From NCBI RefSeq assembly GCF_029623955.1, contig NZ_JARSBP010000005.1:186001-250000 (forward strand): a DNA stretch of 64,000 bases, in the 5' to 3' direction. Of the stretch, positions 40,559 to 48,734 are shown one piece after another. The notes below the pieces were generated by a model. It made no database searches. It was given only the letters and a program-made list of their open reading frames with translations, and had not been told where the DNA came from. Position 1 is the stretch's first letter. Each line of letters opens with the position of its first letter. The position numbers and the translations under genes were made by a program. This stretch comes from Mycobacterium sp. 236(2023). GTDB lineage: Bacteria > Actinomycetota > Actinomycetes > Mycobacteriales > Mycobacteriaceae.

Positions 40559-41118
40559 CTATTCGGCCGGTGGAACGGTAGTGAAGATCGGCCAGCAGAT
40601 CTCTGTGGCGGTGAAGGTCATCGGCTCTGAGTGTGTGCCGACGATATAGTGTTCGCGGATCGGTCCCTGGTCGCTGATCAATCGCTCGTTGACGTAGGTC
40701 CCCGGCGCCGCGTAGCTGCGGTCGATGCCGTCGTGACTGCCGGAATGGGTCAGTACCGCGTACTCGGCCGACGCCAGGATCTCGGCACGGCCCCCCCGGG
40801 GGGTTGCGTGCAAGGTGGCGCGGTGACGAACAGCGTTGCGGCACCGCGCTCTTCGAGAAATAGTGCCCGGTCGTACAGGCCGCCGGGCGTCATGGTGAAA
40901 TCACCGTTCGTCGCGGTCGCCACGGCGTCGCGGAGTTTCCTCAGCGTCGTCCCGAACCAGTTGTCGATGTCGGCCACCTCGATGGTGGCGCCGATCGACC
41001 ACACGAGGCGCTCGGGCTCACCCACCGGACCGATACCCCCGCCGACGTCTCGTTGGTTTCGGTGGACGAAACCAAGCTTGTACGGTTCACGATGACTGTC
41101 GAGTCTTGACCCGAACAC
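40559..41118 (-). pseudogene. MerR effector-domain remnant (no DNA-binding domain, frameshifted)
   Basis: The minus strand encodes the C-terminal effector domain of a MerR regulator like the intact one at 18550-19377: LVWSIGATIEVADIDNWFG, then GGLYDRALFLEERGAATLF in one frame, then AVLTHSGSHDGIDRSYA and FTATEICWPIF in another. The frame changes at the C7G6 run 40791-40803. The helix-turn-helix and coiled coil are absent; the sequence before GEPERLVWS has no family similarity. It ends 37 bases before the MFS start, so it looks like debris from an insertion. Confidence 0.8.
41053..41075. promoter_or_regulatory. 23-bp palindrome, copy 1 (TTGGTTTC-N7-GAAACCAA)
   Basis: Perfect 8-base arms around GGTGGAC. 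An arm-identical copy occurs at 43424-43446 next to an IclR regulator. It precedes the YrdC/Sua5 gene by about 70 bases and lies upstream (minus strand) of the MerR remnant and MFS gene. Confidence 0.7.
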
Positions 41119-41145
41119 GAACGACGTCGGCCGAGCGGAGAAGCC

Positions 41146-41874
41146 ATGGGCAGATACGACATTCCCCGTGACGCGCAGCGCATCTACGACACGGTTGTCG
41201 CCGGCGGCGCCGCGATCGTTCCGAGCGATATCGGTTACGGGGCCATCGCCAGTTCCTCAGAGGCGCTGCTTCGACTCTTTCGGGCTAAGCGACGGGCTCC
41301 GCATAAACGCCATGCGATGGCGGGCAATTACGACCTTTACCGCGAGGTCCACAAGCTCGGCCGACGCGAGCAGGACATGGTCGACGCCGTTGTGCTCGAT
41401 GCGGATCTTCCGTTGGCGGTGGTAGGCCACTACGACGCCACTCACCCCGTCGTCGCGGCCGTCGAACCCGAGACGCTTGCGGCGAGCACTGTCGGCAACA
41501 CTCTCGCGATGCTCGTCAACGGTGGTGCGCTCCAGGACGCGGTGGTTCGGATCGCGCATGCGAACGAGACACCGCTGCTTGGTTCATCCGCGAACCTGAC
41601 TGGCGCCGGGACGAAATTCCGGGTGCGGGACATCGAACCACCGATCCTCGACGCGGTCGATCTGGTCGTGGACCACGGTCTGCGGAAGTACCACCTCTAT
41701 CGCCGATCGTCAACGATGATTGATTTCTCCACGATGGAGGTCGTGCGCATCGGTGCGTGCTACGAGCTGATCTGTGACATCTTCGCCACCCGGTTCGGCA
41801 TCGACCTTCCCGCCGATCCCGGCTGGGATGCGCTGCCGTCGGGTCATCTGCGCGAGCACCTACTGCCACGGTGA
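41146..41874 (+). CDS. Sua5/YrdC/YciO family protein
   Basis: A 242-residue protein of the Sua5/YrdC superfamily. The ATP/threonine-site pattern is visible as GGAAIVPSDIGYGAIASSSE, the KRRAPHKRHAMAGN segment is the usual KxR...K/S motif in diverged form, and LLGSSANLTGAGTKFRVRDI carries the conserved SAN/TG loop. The C-terminal part extends beyond plain YrdC. Housekeeping Sua5 makes threonylcarbamoyl-AMP for tRNA t6A; this diverged paralogue next to catabolic genes probably does something else. The start ATG 41146 has GGAGAAG. Confidence 0.82.
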   Translation: MGRYDIPRDAQRIYDTVVAGGAAIVPSDIGYGAIASSSEALLRLFRAKRRAPHKRHAMAGNYDLYREVHKLGRREQDMVDAVVLDADLPLAVVGHYDATHPVVAAVEPETLAASTVGNTLAMLVNGGALQDAVVRIAHANETPLLGSSANLTGAGTKFRVRDIEPPILDAVDLVVDHGLRKYHLYRRSSTMIDFSTMEVVRIGACYELICDIFATRFGIDLPADPGWDALPSGHLREHLLPR

Positions 41875-41896
41875 GCGGGCAACACGATGTCTTTGT

Positions 41897-42481
41897 TCAG
41901 GCGCCGCGGCGTTGCCGGCGTGCTGCACGCACGGTCAACCCGATCGCCGCAACCAGGAAGTAGAAGGCTCCGAACGCTGCATAGGGTGCAATATCGACGG
42001 GGCTGGGTGTGGCAGGGCCGGCAGCCTTCCACAGGAACATGATGCCGACACCCGCGGACTGCGCACCGCTGAGCGCCATCGGCCATTGTGCGCCAACGTT
42101 TTTCCATCTGCGAAGGGCCGTCGCGAGCTGCAGCACCCCTGACACGCTCGCCCAGACACCGAAGATGCCGAGCACCACGTTCATACTCGCGGCCAGCCCG
42201 AAGGCGACAGCCAGAGTGGTGAGACAGCTGACGGCCGTATTGAGGGCCTGGGTCGGATTACGGCGTAATCCCCCGTTGTGGCGGGCGTCGACGACGTTCG
42301 CCAAGCCATCCCAAGCCGGATAAATCAGCAGTAGCGCACCCGCCAGCAGCGAGGAATGCGAGCCGATGATGACAACAGCGGCGACCCAAAGGAGGGAAAA
42401 CAGCGCTCGCACAGCGTAATAGAGCCGCAACCATTGATTTGTATCAACGGAAGTTCGATCTTTCAAGGATTGGTCGGTCAT
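41897..42481 (-). CDS. DUF308/HdeD-like membrane protein
   Basis: A 194-residue protein with about six hydrophobic spans: YYAVRALFSLLWVAAVVIIG, then SLLAGALLLIYPAWDGLANV, then ALNTAVSCLTTLAVAFGLAA, then VLGIFGVWASVSGVLQLATA, then MALSGAQSAGVGIMFLWKAA, then a final AAFGAFYFLVAAIGLTV. The pattern is that of the DUF308 (HdeD) family, some of which are acid-stress proteins. It is convergent with the YrdC/Sua5 gene and upstream of nothing obvious. Function unknown. Confidence 0.7.
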   Translation of the reverse strand: MTDQSLKDRTSVDTNQWLRLYYAVRALFSLLWVAAVVIIGSHSSLLAGALLLIYPAWDGLANVVDARHNGGLRRNPTQALNTAVSCLTTLAVAFGLAASMNVVLGIFGVWASVSGVLQLATALRRWKNVGAQWPMALSGAQSAGVGIMFLWKAAGPATPSPVDIAPYAAFGAFYFLVAAIGLTVRAARRQRRGA

Positions 42482-42574
42482 GTGCTGTCCTTTGGCCGTT
42501 CACGGTTACGGACCTCACTGTGAATCGGCATGCGCAATGGCGGCCATTGAAGTTTCAGGTGGTGCAACCATGCC

Positions 42575-43417
42575 TCATGCCCGCGCAGCAGCCACCAAGT
42601 CCTGGATGGTGACATCGAGGGCTTCGCGACGCGCCGAAGAGTTCGGACCTAGCAGGGCCGAGAAATGTGGTGCGAGTCCGTCGCACGCGCTGATCAATGG
42701 CCGGACGAACGTACGCAGCGCTGTCGCCGGAAGTTGCTCGTCGGGTCCGGCGATGGCGATCGACCCGAGCGGGTAACCGGTGTCCAGGCCGAGAAGCGCT
42801 GCGCCGATTCCGTTGAAGGACGGACGATTCTCGCTGAAGGACAGGGCATAGCCGTCGGCTCGGATGTCGCCGAGTTCGCGCTCGAGGTTTGCGCGATGTC
42901 TGCCGATTGCATGTTCTGCCAACACCGCGCTTGCCTCTTCGGTAGGCAGATGAGCCAAGATCACGCGCCCGCTGCAACCGGAGGTCAGGGGTGACCGCTC
43001 ACCGATGTGGATCCGCCGCGACTGCAGGTTGGTACCTTGTTCGGCGCCGAGCACGAGGACCCGGTGCTCGCCGCTGCGAAGATGCAGGGTCGCGGTTGCC
43101 TGAGCCATGGCCGCCAGTCTGGACAGCACGGGGCGTGCACGTTCGAGCAGCGCGGGGCGTGGCCCTACCAATGAGGCCAGTGCTATGGAGCGGCTCCCTA
43201 TCCGGTAGCCGCGGCGGCCGGCATGGTCGACGTACCCCTCGGCCTGCAACGTGCGCAACACCCGGTACGCGCCGGCCTTGGACAACCCGACAGCCGACGC
43301 GATTGCCAGCAGGCTCGCTGGTTGTTCCATTGCGGCAAGCGTTTCCAGCACCAGCAGCGGTCTTCGGAGAAGATCCGGCTGGGAAGTTTTCTGCGACTTT
43401 CGGGGTCCTGACATCAC
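42575..43417 (-). CDS. IclR-family transcriptional regulator
   Basis: A 280-residue IclR protein. The winged helix occupies residues 15-75 (LLRRPLLVLETLAAMEQPAS, then LLAIASAVGLSKAGAYRVLR, then TLQAEGYVDHAGRRGYRIGS). The C-terminal effector domain has the GERSPLTSGCSGRVILAHLP loop and AIAGPDEQLPATALRTFVRP. IclR proteins regulate carbon-source catabolism. It is divergent from the epoxide-hydrolase-like gene; the palindrome TTGGTTTC-N7-GAAACCAA in the gap is its probable operator, repeated near the MFS/YrdC genes. Confidence 0.92.
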   Translation of the reverse strand: MMSGPRKSQKTSQPDLLRRPLLVLETLAAMEQPASLLAIASAVGLSKAGAYRVLRTLQAEGYVDHAGRRGYRIGSRSIALASLVGPRPALLERARPVLSRLAAMAQATATLHLRSGEHRVLVLGAEQGTNLQSRRIHIGERSPLTSGCSGRVILAHLPTEEASAVLAEHAIGRHRANLERELGDIRADGYALSFSENRPSFNGIGAALLGLDTGYPLGSIAIAGPDEQLPATALRTFVRPLISACDGLAPHFSALLGPNSSARREALDVTIQDLVAAARA

Positions 43418-43423
43418 AACCTG

Positions 43424-43446
43424 TTGGTTTCAGCTGGCGAAACCAA
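43424..43446. promoter_or_regulatory. 23-bp palindrome, copy 2 (TTGGTTTC-N7-GAAACCAA)
   Basis: Perfect 8-base arms around AGCTGGC, in the 102-base gap between the IclR start (43417) and the hydrolase start (43520). Further GAAAC half-sites follow at about 43484, 43494 and 43508. Likely the IclR operator. Confidence 0.75.
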
Positions 43447-43519
43447 GTTTGGAGCACGCTGTGCGCGCTGTCCACTGTTGTCTCGAAACAAGCGAAACTT
43501 CGCCGAGAGAAACCGGAAC

Positions 43520-44434
43520 ATGACCACAGCACACGATGCCGAGGTGCGGCACGGTCGGGACTGGGTCGACCCGGAAAAGACGGTTCGCCTCGGCTACACG
43601 GTGGTCGCCCCCGCTGAATTTCTCAAGACCGTTGTGCTTCTGCATGGCGCTCCCCAGACGCGATACGAGTGGCGCAAAGTCATGATGCCGCTCGCCGCCG
43701 CCGGTTACCGGGTGATCATGCCCGACTATCGCGGCGCCGGAGCTTCTGACAAACCTCGTGACGGCTACGACAAGTGGACGATGGCCGCCGATATTCACTC
43801 GCTACTGCGGAACACCTTGGGCGTGACGGAGCCGGTTTCGCTTGTCGGGCACGACCTCGGGTCGACGCTGGCGCTGAGTTACGCGCTGCGCTACCGCGAC
43901 GATGTCGTCAGCGCCACTTTCATGGAAGCGCCGTTGCCGGGCACCGCCTACTACGACTGGCGCGTGACCCAGAAGTCGGCCTGGCAGTTCTCGTTCCATG
44001 CCAACCCCGATGTCGCGGTGTACCTCACGCACGGACGTGAGCGGTGGTACATCAATCGATTCTTCGACGAGTTGACCTACCAACCGGATGCGATCTCCAA
44101 TGACGACCTCGACGTGTACGCCCGCGCATTCGAAGCGCCAGGAGCCATGCGCGCGATGTGTGAGCTCTACCGGGAACTCGATCGCGACGCCGATGACAAC
44201 CGCGCCTCGTTGCAGGAGCACGGCAAGCTCTCCGTTCCGGTGCTGGCGTCCGGGGGGGCTTCCGGGCCTCTGGCCAAGAACTTCCGGGCGATGTGTGAAG
44301 AGATCGCCGAATCGGTGACAGAGCACCTCGTCTCGGATTGCGGCCACTGGGTGGCCGAGGAGCAGCCGGCGTACTTCACCAAGATGTTCTGCGACTTCGA
44401 CGCGGACTCGCGAAATGTGTTCAAAAGATTGTGA
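43520..44434 (+). CDS. Epoxide-hydrolase-like alpha/beta hydrolase
   Basis: About 304 residues from ATG 43520. The start of the longer open frame runs through the operator and is rejected. Motifs: VVLLHGAPQTRYEWRKVM (HGAP oxyanion), IMPDYRGAGASDKP, nucleophile elbow SLVGHDLGSTLAL with Asp as the nucleophile, two conserved cap tyrosines likely, and the histidine in VSDCGHWVAEEQP. An aspartate nucleophile is typical of epoxide hydrolases and haloalkane dehalogenases. It is followed 16 bases later by an aldo-keto reductase; both are probably under IclR. Confidence 0.9.
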   Translation: MTTAHDAEVRHGRDWVDPEKTVRLGYTVVAPAEFLKTVVLLHGAPQTRYEWRKVMMPLAAAGYRVIMPDYRGAGASDKPRDGYDKWTMAADIHSLLRNTLGVTEPVSLVGHDLGSTLALSYALRYRDDVVSATFMEAPLPGTAYYDWRVTQKSAWQFSFHANPDVAVYLTHGRERWYINRFFDELTYQPDAISNDDLDVYARAFEAPGAMRAMCELYRELDRDADDNRASLQEHGKLSVPVLASGGASGPLAKNFRAMCEEIAESVTEHLVSDCGHWVAEEQPAYFTKMFCDFDADSRNVFKRL

Positions 44435-44450
44435 ACTGGAGGTAATTGTC

Positions 44451-45344
44451 ATGGTGAACCTGCACCCGCAGGCAATCGGTATTGCCGGCAGGAAGGTGTC
44501 GCGGTTGGGTTTCGGATCGATGAGATTCACGGGTCGCGGGATCTGGGGCGAGCCCGAGGACCGCGACGAATGTATCGCCGTGGCCCGGCGGGCCGTCGAC
44601 CTCGGCGTGCAGTTCATCGACACCGCCGACTCCTACGGACCCCATGTCGCCGAGGAGATCTTGCGGGAGGCGTTGCATCCGTACCCCGACGATGTCGTGA
44701 TCGCGACGAAGGCTGGCCTGACCCGAAATGGACCCGATGTCATCGACACTGACGCCGGGCCCAAACGCCTCGGCCCGGCGGCGTGGCCGCCGGTCGGACG
44801 ACCCGAATACCTGCGGCAGCAGGCGTTGATGAGCATGCGCCGTCTGAGCGTCGACCAGATCGATCTGCTGCAGCTGCACCGGGTTGATCCGAAGGTGCCG
44901 TTGGCGGATCAGATCGGTGAGCTCAAGTCGCTCCAGGACGAGGGCAAGATCCGCGAGATCGGCATGTCGCAGTGCACAGTGGAGCAACTCGACGAGGCGC
45001 GGCAGATCGCCGACATCGTCAGTGTGCAAAGCCGATTCAACGTCATGGACCGCAGCGCGCAGGACATGCTGGAGGTGTGCGAGCGCGATGGGCTCACGTT
45101 CATTCCGTGGGCACCGGTCGCCCAAGGCGGGCTCGACACGGCCCACCAGGCACTCGCCGACATCGCTCGGGCGCATCAATGCACCGTGGGCCAGGTGGCG
45201 ATCGCCTGGCTTCTGCATGTCTCACCGGCGATGCTTCCAATCCCGGGGACATCGCGGCGTGCGCATCTGGAAGAGAACATGGCCGCGGCTGACCTGCAGT
45301 TGACTCAGGAAGAGCTCCACACGCTCAGCGCAGCCGGCAGTTGA
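44451..45344 (+). CDS. Aldo/keto reductase
   Basis: About 297 residues from ATG 44451 with GGAGG nine bases upstream. A TIM-barrel AKR: the catalytic tetrad is seen as Asp and Tyr in FIDTADSYGP, Lys in VIATKAGL and His in DLLQLHRVDP. The NADPH-binding end is AWLLHVSPAMLPIPGTSRRA. These enzymes reduce aldehydes and ketones. In the IclR operon it may process an aldehyde from the epoxide-hydrolase-like step; the substrate is unknown. It ends one base before a convergent hypothetical gene. Confidence 0.92.
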   Translation: MVNLHPQAIGIAGRKVSRLGFGSMRFTGRGIWGEPEDRDECIAVARRAVDLGVQFIDTADSYGPHVAEEILREALHPYPDDVVIATKAGLTRNGPDVIDTDAGPKRLGPAAWPPVGRPEYLRQQALMSMRRLSVDQIDLLQLHRVDPKVPLADQIGELKSLQDEGKIREIGMSQCTVEQLDEARQIADIVSVQSRFNVMDRSAQDMLEVCERDGLTFIPWAPVAQGGLDTAHQALADIARAHQCTVGQVAIAWLLHVSPAMLPIPGTSRRAHLEENMAAADLQLTQEELHTLSAAGS

Positions 45345-45713
45345 TCACCACCGGTGCGCCGCAACACCTCGACCACGTGTGTACGCCGACAGATCGGCGT
45401 TGACAAGTAGCCCCGGCCATTCCTCAGCGGGCGACCATTGAGCGCTGCCGTCGTCGGCGAAACGGATGCAGACCGCGCGGTATGCGAACACGGTGTACGC
45501 GTCTCGCTCGGTCTCGGGCACCACACTCCGCGCCACCGCCTCCGTGTCGTAGAACCCGGCGGAGTTGTGGGCGTGGTGCTTGAGCCGATCGGGCGCGCCT
45601 GGCGAGATGCACTCGCTGACGCTGCAGACGTCGTCGATCGGTGCACGCGCGAGGAAGGCCGGCCGCGAAACGACCTTTTGGGCCAGGAAGCCGACGCAGA
45701 CAGACTCAACCAT
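45345..45713 (-). CDS. Hypothetical protein, 122 residues
   Basis: A plausible coding frame with a balanced composition: start VESVCVGFLAQKVVSRPAFL, then DVCSVSECISPGAPDRL, HNSAGFYDTEAVARSV and DGSAQWSPAEEWPGLLVN. No signal peptide or membrane span is clear. I do not recognise a family. It converges with the aldo/keto reductase with no gap between the stops. Its composition and placement favour a real gene, but nothing indicates its function. Confidence 0.5.
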   Translation of the reverse strand: MVESVCVGFLAQKVVSRPAFLARAPIDDVCSVSECISPGAPDRLKHHAHNSAGFYDTEAVARSVVPETERDAYTVFAYRAVCIRFADDGSAQWSPAEEWPGLLVNADLSAYTRGRGVAAHRW

Positions 45714-45869
45714 GGTCGGTCAGAGGCTAGCCGATGTCCGGTCTTGCGAACACACTCGCTCCGCGTCGTTTCCCCAGTAGTCAGTCGGACACCCGGACAC
45801 AGTGCACCACGACGATCCGTACGACGCCGGCGAGGCCCTGCCGACATCTGCGAGGTCTAGCTTGGCGGG

Positions 45870-46229
45870 ATGGGTTTGTTCAGTCATGCGGAGCCTGCCG
45901 AACCATCCGACGGCGTTGGCGGTGGCGGTGTTGTTGAGCCGGCCAGGCGTGGTGAGGTGAGCGAATACGGGGTGGATGAACCTGTGGTGGTGGGTCCGGG
46001 GCTACCTCCTGAGGATGGTTCGTGCGGACAGTTCGCCGTGCAGTTTCATGTATCGACGTCAATGCTGATCGGACTCAAACGTATTGCCGATCTGCGCGGG
46101 GTGAGCGTGCCGGAGGTATGTCGGCAGGTGATCGGTGTGTTCGTTGCCCAGCAAGAGGGCGAGCTTGATGCGCTGCTTGTTGCCGAGACGGAGGCGGCTG
46201 ATTACCGGCCTCGCTTGGATCAAGCGTGA
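45870..46229 (+). CDS. Hypothetical protein with C-terminal helical DNA-binding-like region
   Basis: A 119-residue frame. The first 60 residues are low-complexity (GLFSHAEPAEPSDGVGGGGV). The C-terminal 60 residues have a helix-turn-helix-like or ribbon-helix-helix-like pattern: QFHVSTSMLIGLKRIADLRG followed by VSVPEVCRQVIGVFVAQQEG. It could be a small regulator or antitoxin-like protein, but there is no partner gene. Function unknown; low to moderate confidence that it is coding. Confidence 0.45.
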   Translation: MGLFSHAEPAEPSDGVGGGGVVEPARRGEVSEYGVDEPVVVGPGLPPEDGSCGQFAVQFHVSTSMLIGLKRIADLRGVSVPEVCRQVIGVFVAQQEGELDALLVAETEAADYRPRLDQA

Positions 46230-46401
46230 TCGCGCCGATGGTCAAGTCGGCGCACGCACCACGCAAGTCTGCAGAGCCGTCACGTCATTGCGTACCGTTC
46301 GCCGGTGGCACGACTAAGGCGTTCAGCGCTCTGCAGTGGTCCCCGCCGCCGGTTTCCGAACGAGCAGGTGGCCGTCAGGGAAACGACTCTCGCCGGGCCT
46401 G

Positions 46402-47790
46402 CTACTTGGCCATGTTCGAGAATCGTGACAAATGTAGTTGGTGCGCAACGGTAATCGTGCGTGTCGGGCCGGCGCGATGCTTGGCGACGATCAGGTCCGC
46501 CTCGCCGCCTCGCGGGTCGTCGGTCTCGAATGCATCGGGCCGATGTAGCAGGATGACCATGTCCGCATCCTGTTCGATGCTACCGCTTTCACGCAGGTCA
46601 GACAGCATGGGCTTCTTGTCGGTGCGCTGCTCCGGACCGCGGTTCAGCTGGCTCATCGCTACCACGGGTACTTCCAGCTCTTTGGCCAAAAGCTTGATTT
46701 GCCTGGAGAATTCGGAGACTTCCTGCTGCCGCGACTCGACCTTCTTGCCGGATGTCATCAGCTGCAAGTAGTCCAGCACGATCAACCGCAGCCCAGCCTT
46801 CTGGTGCAAACGTCGCGCCTTGGCCCGGATCTCCATCATCGTGAGGTTCGGCGAATCATCGATATACAGTGGCGCTTCGCTGATCTCGCTCATACGGCGC
46901 GCCAGGCGCGTCCAGTCGTCGTCGCTCATCCGGCCCGACCGCATGTCGGCGAGCTTGATCTTCGCCTCTGCCGACAGCAGACGCATGACGATCTCGGTCT
47001 TGCTCATTTCCAGGGAGAACACGATGCTCGGCAACTGGTGCTTGATCGAGCACGATCGCATGAAATCGAGGCCTAGCGTGGATTTCCCCATACCGGGACG
47101 CGCCGCGACGACGATCATCTGACCGGGATGCAGACCGTTGGTCAGCTCGTCGAGGTCGGTGAATCCCGTCGGGACACCCTTGGAGATGCCGCCCTCGGAG
47201 GCGATCGCGTCGATCTCGTCCATCGCCGGCTGCAGGATCTCTTCGAGGATCACGTAATCCTCGGTGGACTTGCGCTCGGTGACGTCGTAGATCTCCGCCT
47301 GCGCCCGGTCCACGATTTCGTTGACATCGGCTCCGTCGGCACCCGCGTAGCCGTACTGCACCACGCGCGTGCCCGCCTCCACGAGACGGCGCAGCAGCGA
47401 CTTCTCCGCGACGATCTCGGCGTAGTAGCCCGCATTCGCTGCCGTCGGCACCGTCGAGATCAGGGTGTGCAGATACGGCGCACCGCCCACCCGGCGCAGC
47501 AGCCCGCGCCGGTCGAGCTCCGCGGCGACGGTGACGGCGTCGGCGGGCTCCCCGCGGCCGTAGAGGTCCAGGATCGCGTCGTAGACGAGTTGGTTGGCCG
47601 GCTTGTAGAAGTCGCCGGGGCGCAGCTTCTCCAGGACGTCAGCGACCGCGTCCTTGCTCAGCAGCATGCCGCCCAGCACGGCCTGCTCGGCCGCGGCGTC
47701 CTGTGGGGGCTGGCGGCCGAAATCCTCGCTCGGAGGCGGCTCCAGGTCCGACGGACCACCGGGACGCCCACGATCATCGACTACGGCCAC
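46402..47790 (-). CDS. dnaB: Replicative DNA helicase DnaB
   Basis: 462 residues from GTG 47790, matching the mycobacterial DnaB start AVVDDRG; the longer open frame upstream is rejected. The N-terminal DnaB domain (AAAEQAVLGGMLLSKDAVAD) and the RecA-like motor are complete: Walker A ARPGMGKSTLGLDF near residue 230, Walker B LRLIVLDYLQLM, and PVVAMSQLNRGPEQRTDKKP. It is the hexameric 5'-3' helicase that unwinds DNA at the fork. The sequence runs through the Walker A site without an intein, unlike M. tuberculosis DnaB. It follows the rplI operon at Rv0058-like synteny. Confidence 0.98.
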   Translation of the reverse strand: MAVVDDRGRPGGPSDLEPPPSEDFGRQPPQDAAAEQAVLGGMLLSKDAVADVLEKLRPGDFYKPANQLVYDAILDLYGRGEPADAVTVAAELDRRGLLRRVGGAPYLHTLISTVPTAANAGYYAEIVAEKSLLRRLVEAGTRVVQYGYAGADGADVNEIVDRAQAEIYDVTERKSTEDYVILEEILQPAMDEIDAIASEGGISKGVPTGFTDLDELTNGLHPGQMIVVAARPGMGKSTLGLDFMRSCSIKHQLPSIVFSLEMSKTEIVMRLLSAEAKIKLADMRSGRMSDDDWTRLARRMSEISEAPLYIDDSPNLTMMEIRAKARRLHQKAGLRLIVLDYLQLMTSGKKVESRQQEVSEFSRQIKLLAKELEVPVVAMSQLNRGPEQRTDKKPMLSDLRESGSIEQDADMVILLHRPDAFETDDPRGGEADLIVAKHRAGPTRTITVAHQLHLSRFSNMAK

Positions 47791-48208
47791 GTGGCGCCTC
47801 ACCCTCCCCAGATGTCTGTCGAACGCGTGTTCGGTTCGCTTGCCAACACGGTACGAACTGCCACTGACAAGAACGCCCCAACCGACCCCGCGACGGCCAA
47901 CGTTAGATGTTGCTGGCGGAGGCGCAACCACCACCTGTGGATGACCCTGTGGATGGCGTGTGGACAGCTCAGGTGGACGATGTTGAGCGCCTGGGGAGAA
48001 CCTGTTGATAACAGTCGACGCTGACCCTGTTTTACCTGTTCAACGCACGATAGGCCGGTGCACTGGCTGTGGATGGGAAATTGTCCGGCGTGTCGCGTCC
48101 GGTTTCAACCCCGGGCGTGTTGTGTTTCGCGGAGGGGCCCCGCAGGTTAACAGGCGGTTATGTTAGCTGGGCTTGATTTGAAAAGAATTGTTCGCCACTG
48201 AAACGGCG
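47791..48208. promoter_or_regulatory. dnaB upstream region with DnaA-box-like motifs
   Basis: This 418-base gap holds four TGTGGA-type motifs on the plus strand: 47936 (TGTGGATGA), 47948 (TGTGGATGG), 47959 (TGTGGACAG, one mismatch from the mycobacterial DnaA-box form TGTGGACAA) and 48068 (TGTGGATGG). The first three are spaced 11-12 bases apart, about one helical turn. No gene is visible. They may be DnaA sites controlling dnaB; inference. Confidence 0.45.
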
Positions 48209-48247
48209 ACGGCCGGGTGGCGACCCTGAGGGTCTCCACCCGGCCGT
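48209..48247 (-). terminator. Rho-independent-like terminator of the rpsF-ssb-rpsR-rplI operon
   Basis: A 12-bp perfect stem (ACGGCCGGGTGG with CCACCCGGCCGT) around an inner GACCC-TGA-GGGTC hairpin, 28 bases after the rplI stop. On the minus strand it is followed by a weak U-rich stretch. Confidence 0.8.
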
Positions 48248-48274
48248 ATCAAGCCGGTGCTGACGTCTTCGCGA

Positions 48275-48724
48275 CTAGCTTTCGACGACGGTCAGCGACA
48301 CCGTGGCGTTCACGTCGGGGTGCAGGCGCACCGTGACGGCGTGGGTGCCGGTGGTCTTGATGTGAGCCTTGGGCAGGCTCACCGTGCGCTTGTCGAGGTT
48401 CGGTCCGCCGGCCTTCTTGATGGCAGACACGACGTCGGCAGCGGTCACCGAACCGAACAGCCTGCCGGCCTCGGCCTTGACCGACAGCTCCACCGAGTCC
48501 AGGCCTTCGATGGCCGTCTTGAGCTCGTTGGCGTGCTCGAGGCTCTTGACGCCCTTGAGCTCCTGGGCGCGACGGATGTCCTCGGCCTGACGCTGCGCGC
48601 CACGGGTGGCCACGATGGCCAGGCCGCGGGGCAGCAGGAAGTTGCGGCCGTAGCCGTCCTTGACCTCGACCGTGTCGCCGGCCGAACCGAGGTGATCGAC
48701 CTCTGCAGTAAGAATCAGTTTCAT
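48275..48724 (-). CDS. rplI: 50S ribosomal protein L9
   Basis: 149 residues, close to mycobacterial L9. The N-terminal RNA-binding domain is MKLILTAEVDHLGSAGDTVE then VKDGYGRNFLLPRGLAIVAT, followed by the long central helix (QAEDIRRAQELKGVKSLEHA) and the C-terminal domain (ADVVSAIKKAGGPNLDKRTV). It binds 23S rRNA near the L1 stalk base. It is the last gene of the rpsF-ssb-rpsR-rplI operon, starting 10 bases after rpsR, and is followed by a strong terminator. Confidence 0.98.
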   Translation of the reverse strand: MKLILTAEVDHLGSAGDTVEVKDGYGRNFLLPRGLAIVATRGAQRQAEDIRRAQELKGVKSLEHANELKTAIEGLDSVELSVKAEAGRLFGSVTAADVVSAIKKAGGPNLDKRTVSLPKAHIKTTGTHAVTVRLHPDVNATVSLTVVES

Positions 48725-48734
48725 CTCTTCGCCC

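Noticed and set aside
39269..40630. 453-codon plus-strand frame opposite the MFS gene
   Set aside because: Glutamine/arginine/aspartate-rich antisense shadow of a membrane protein; no domain.
45734..46401. Possible toxin-antitoxin pair near the hypothetical gene at 45870
   Set aside because: The C-terminal pattern is only vaguely ribbon-helix-helix-like and no toxin-like partner is adjacent.
47791..47934. Upstream extension of the dnaB frame
   Set aside because: Known mycobacterial DnaB starts at the AVVDD segment; the extension has no similarity.
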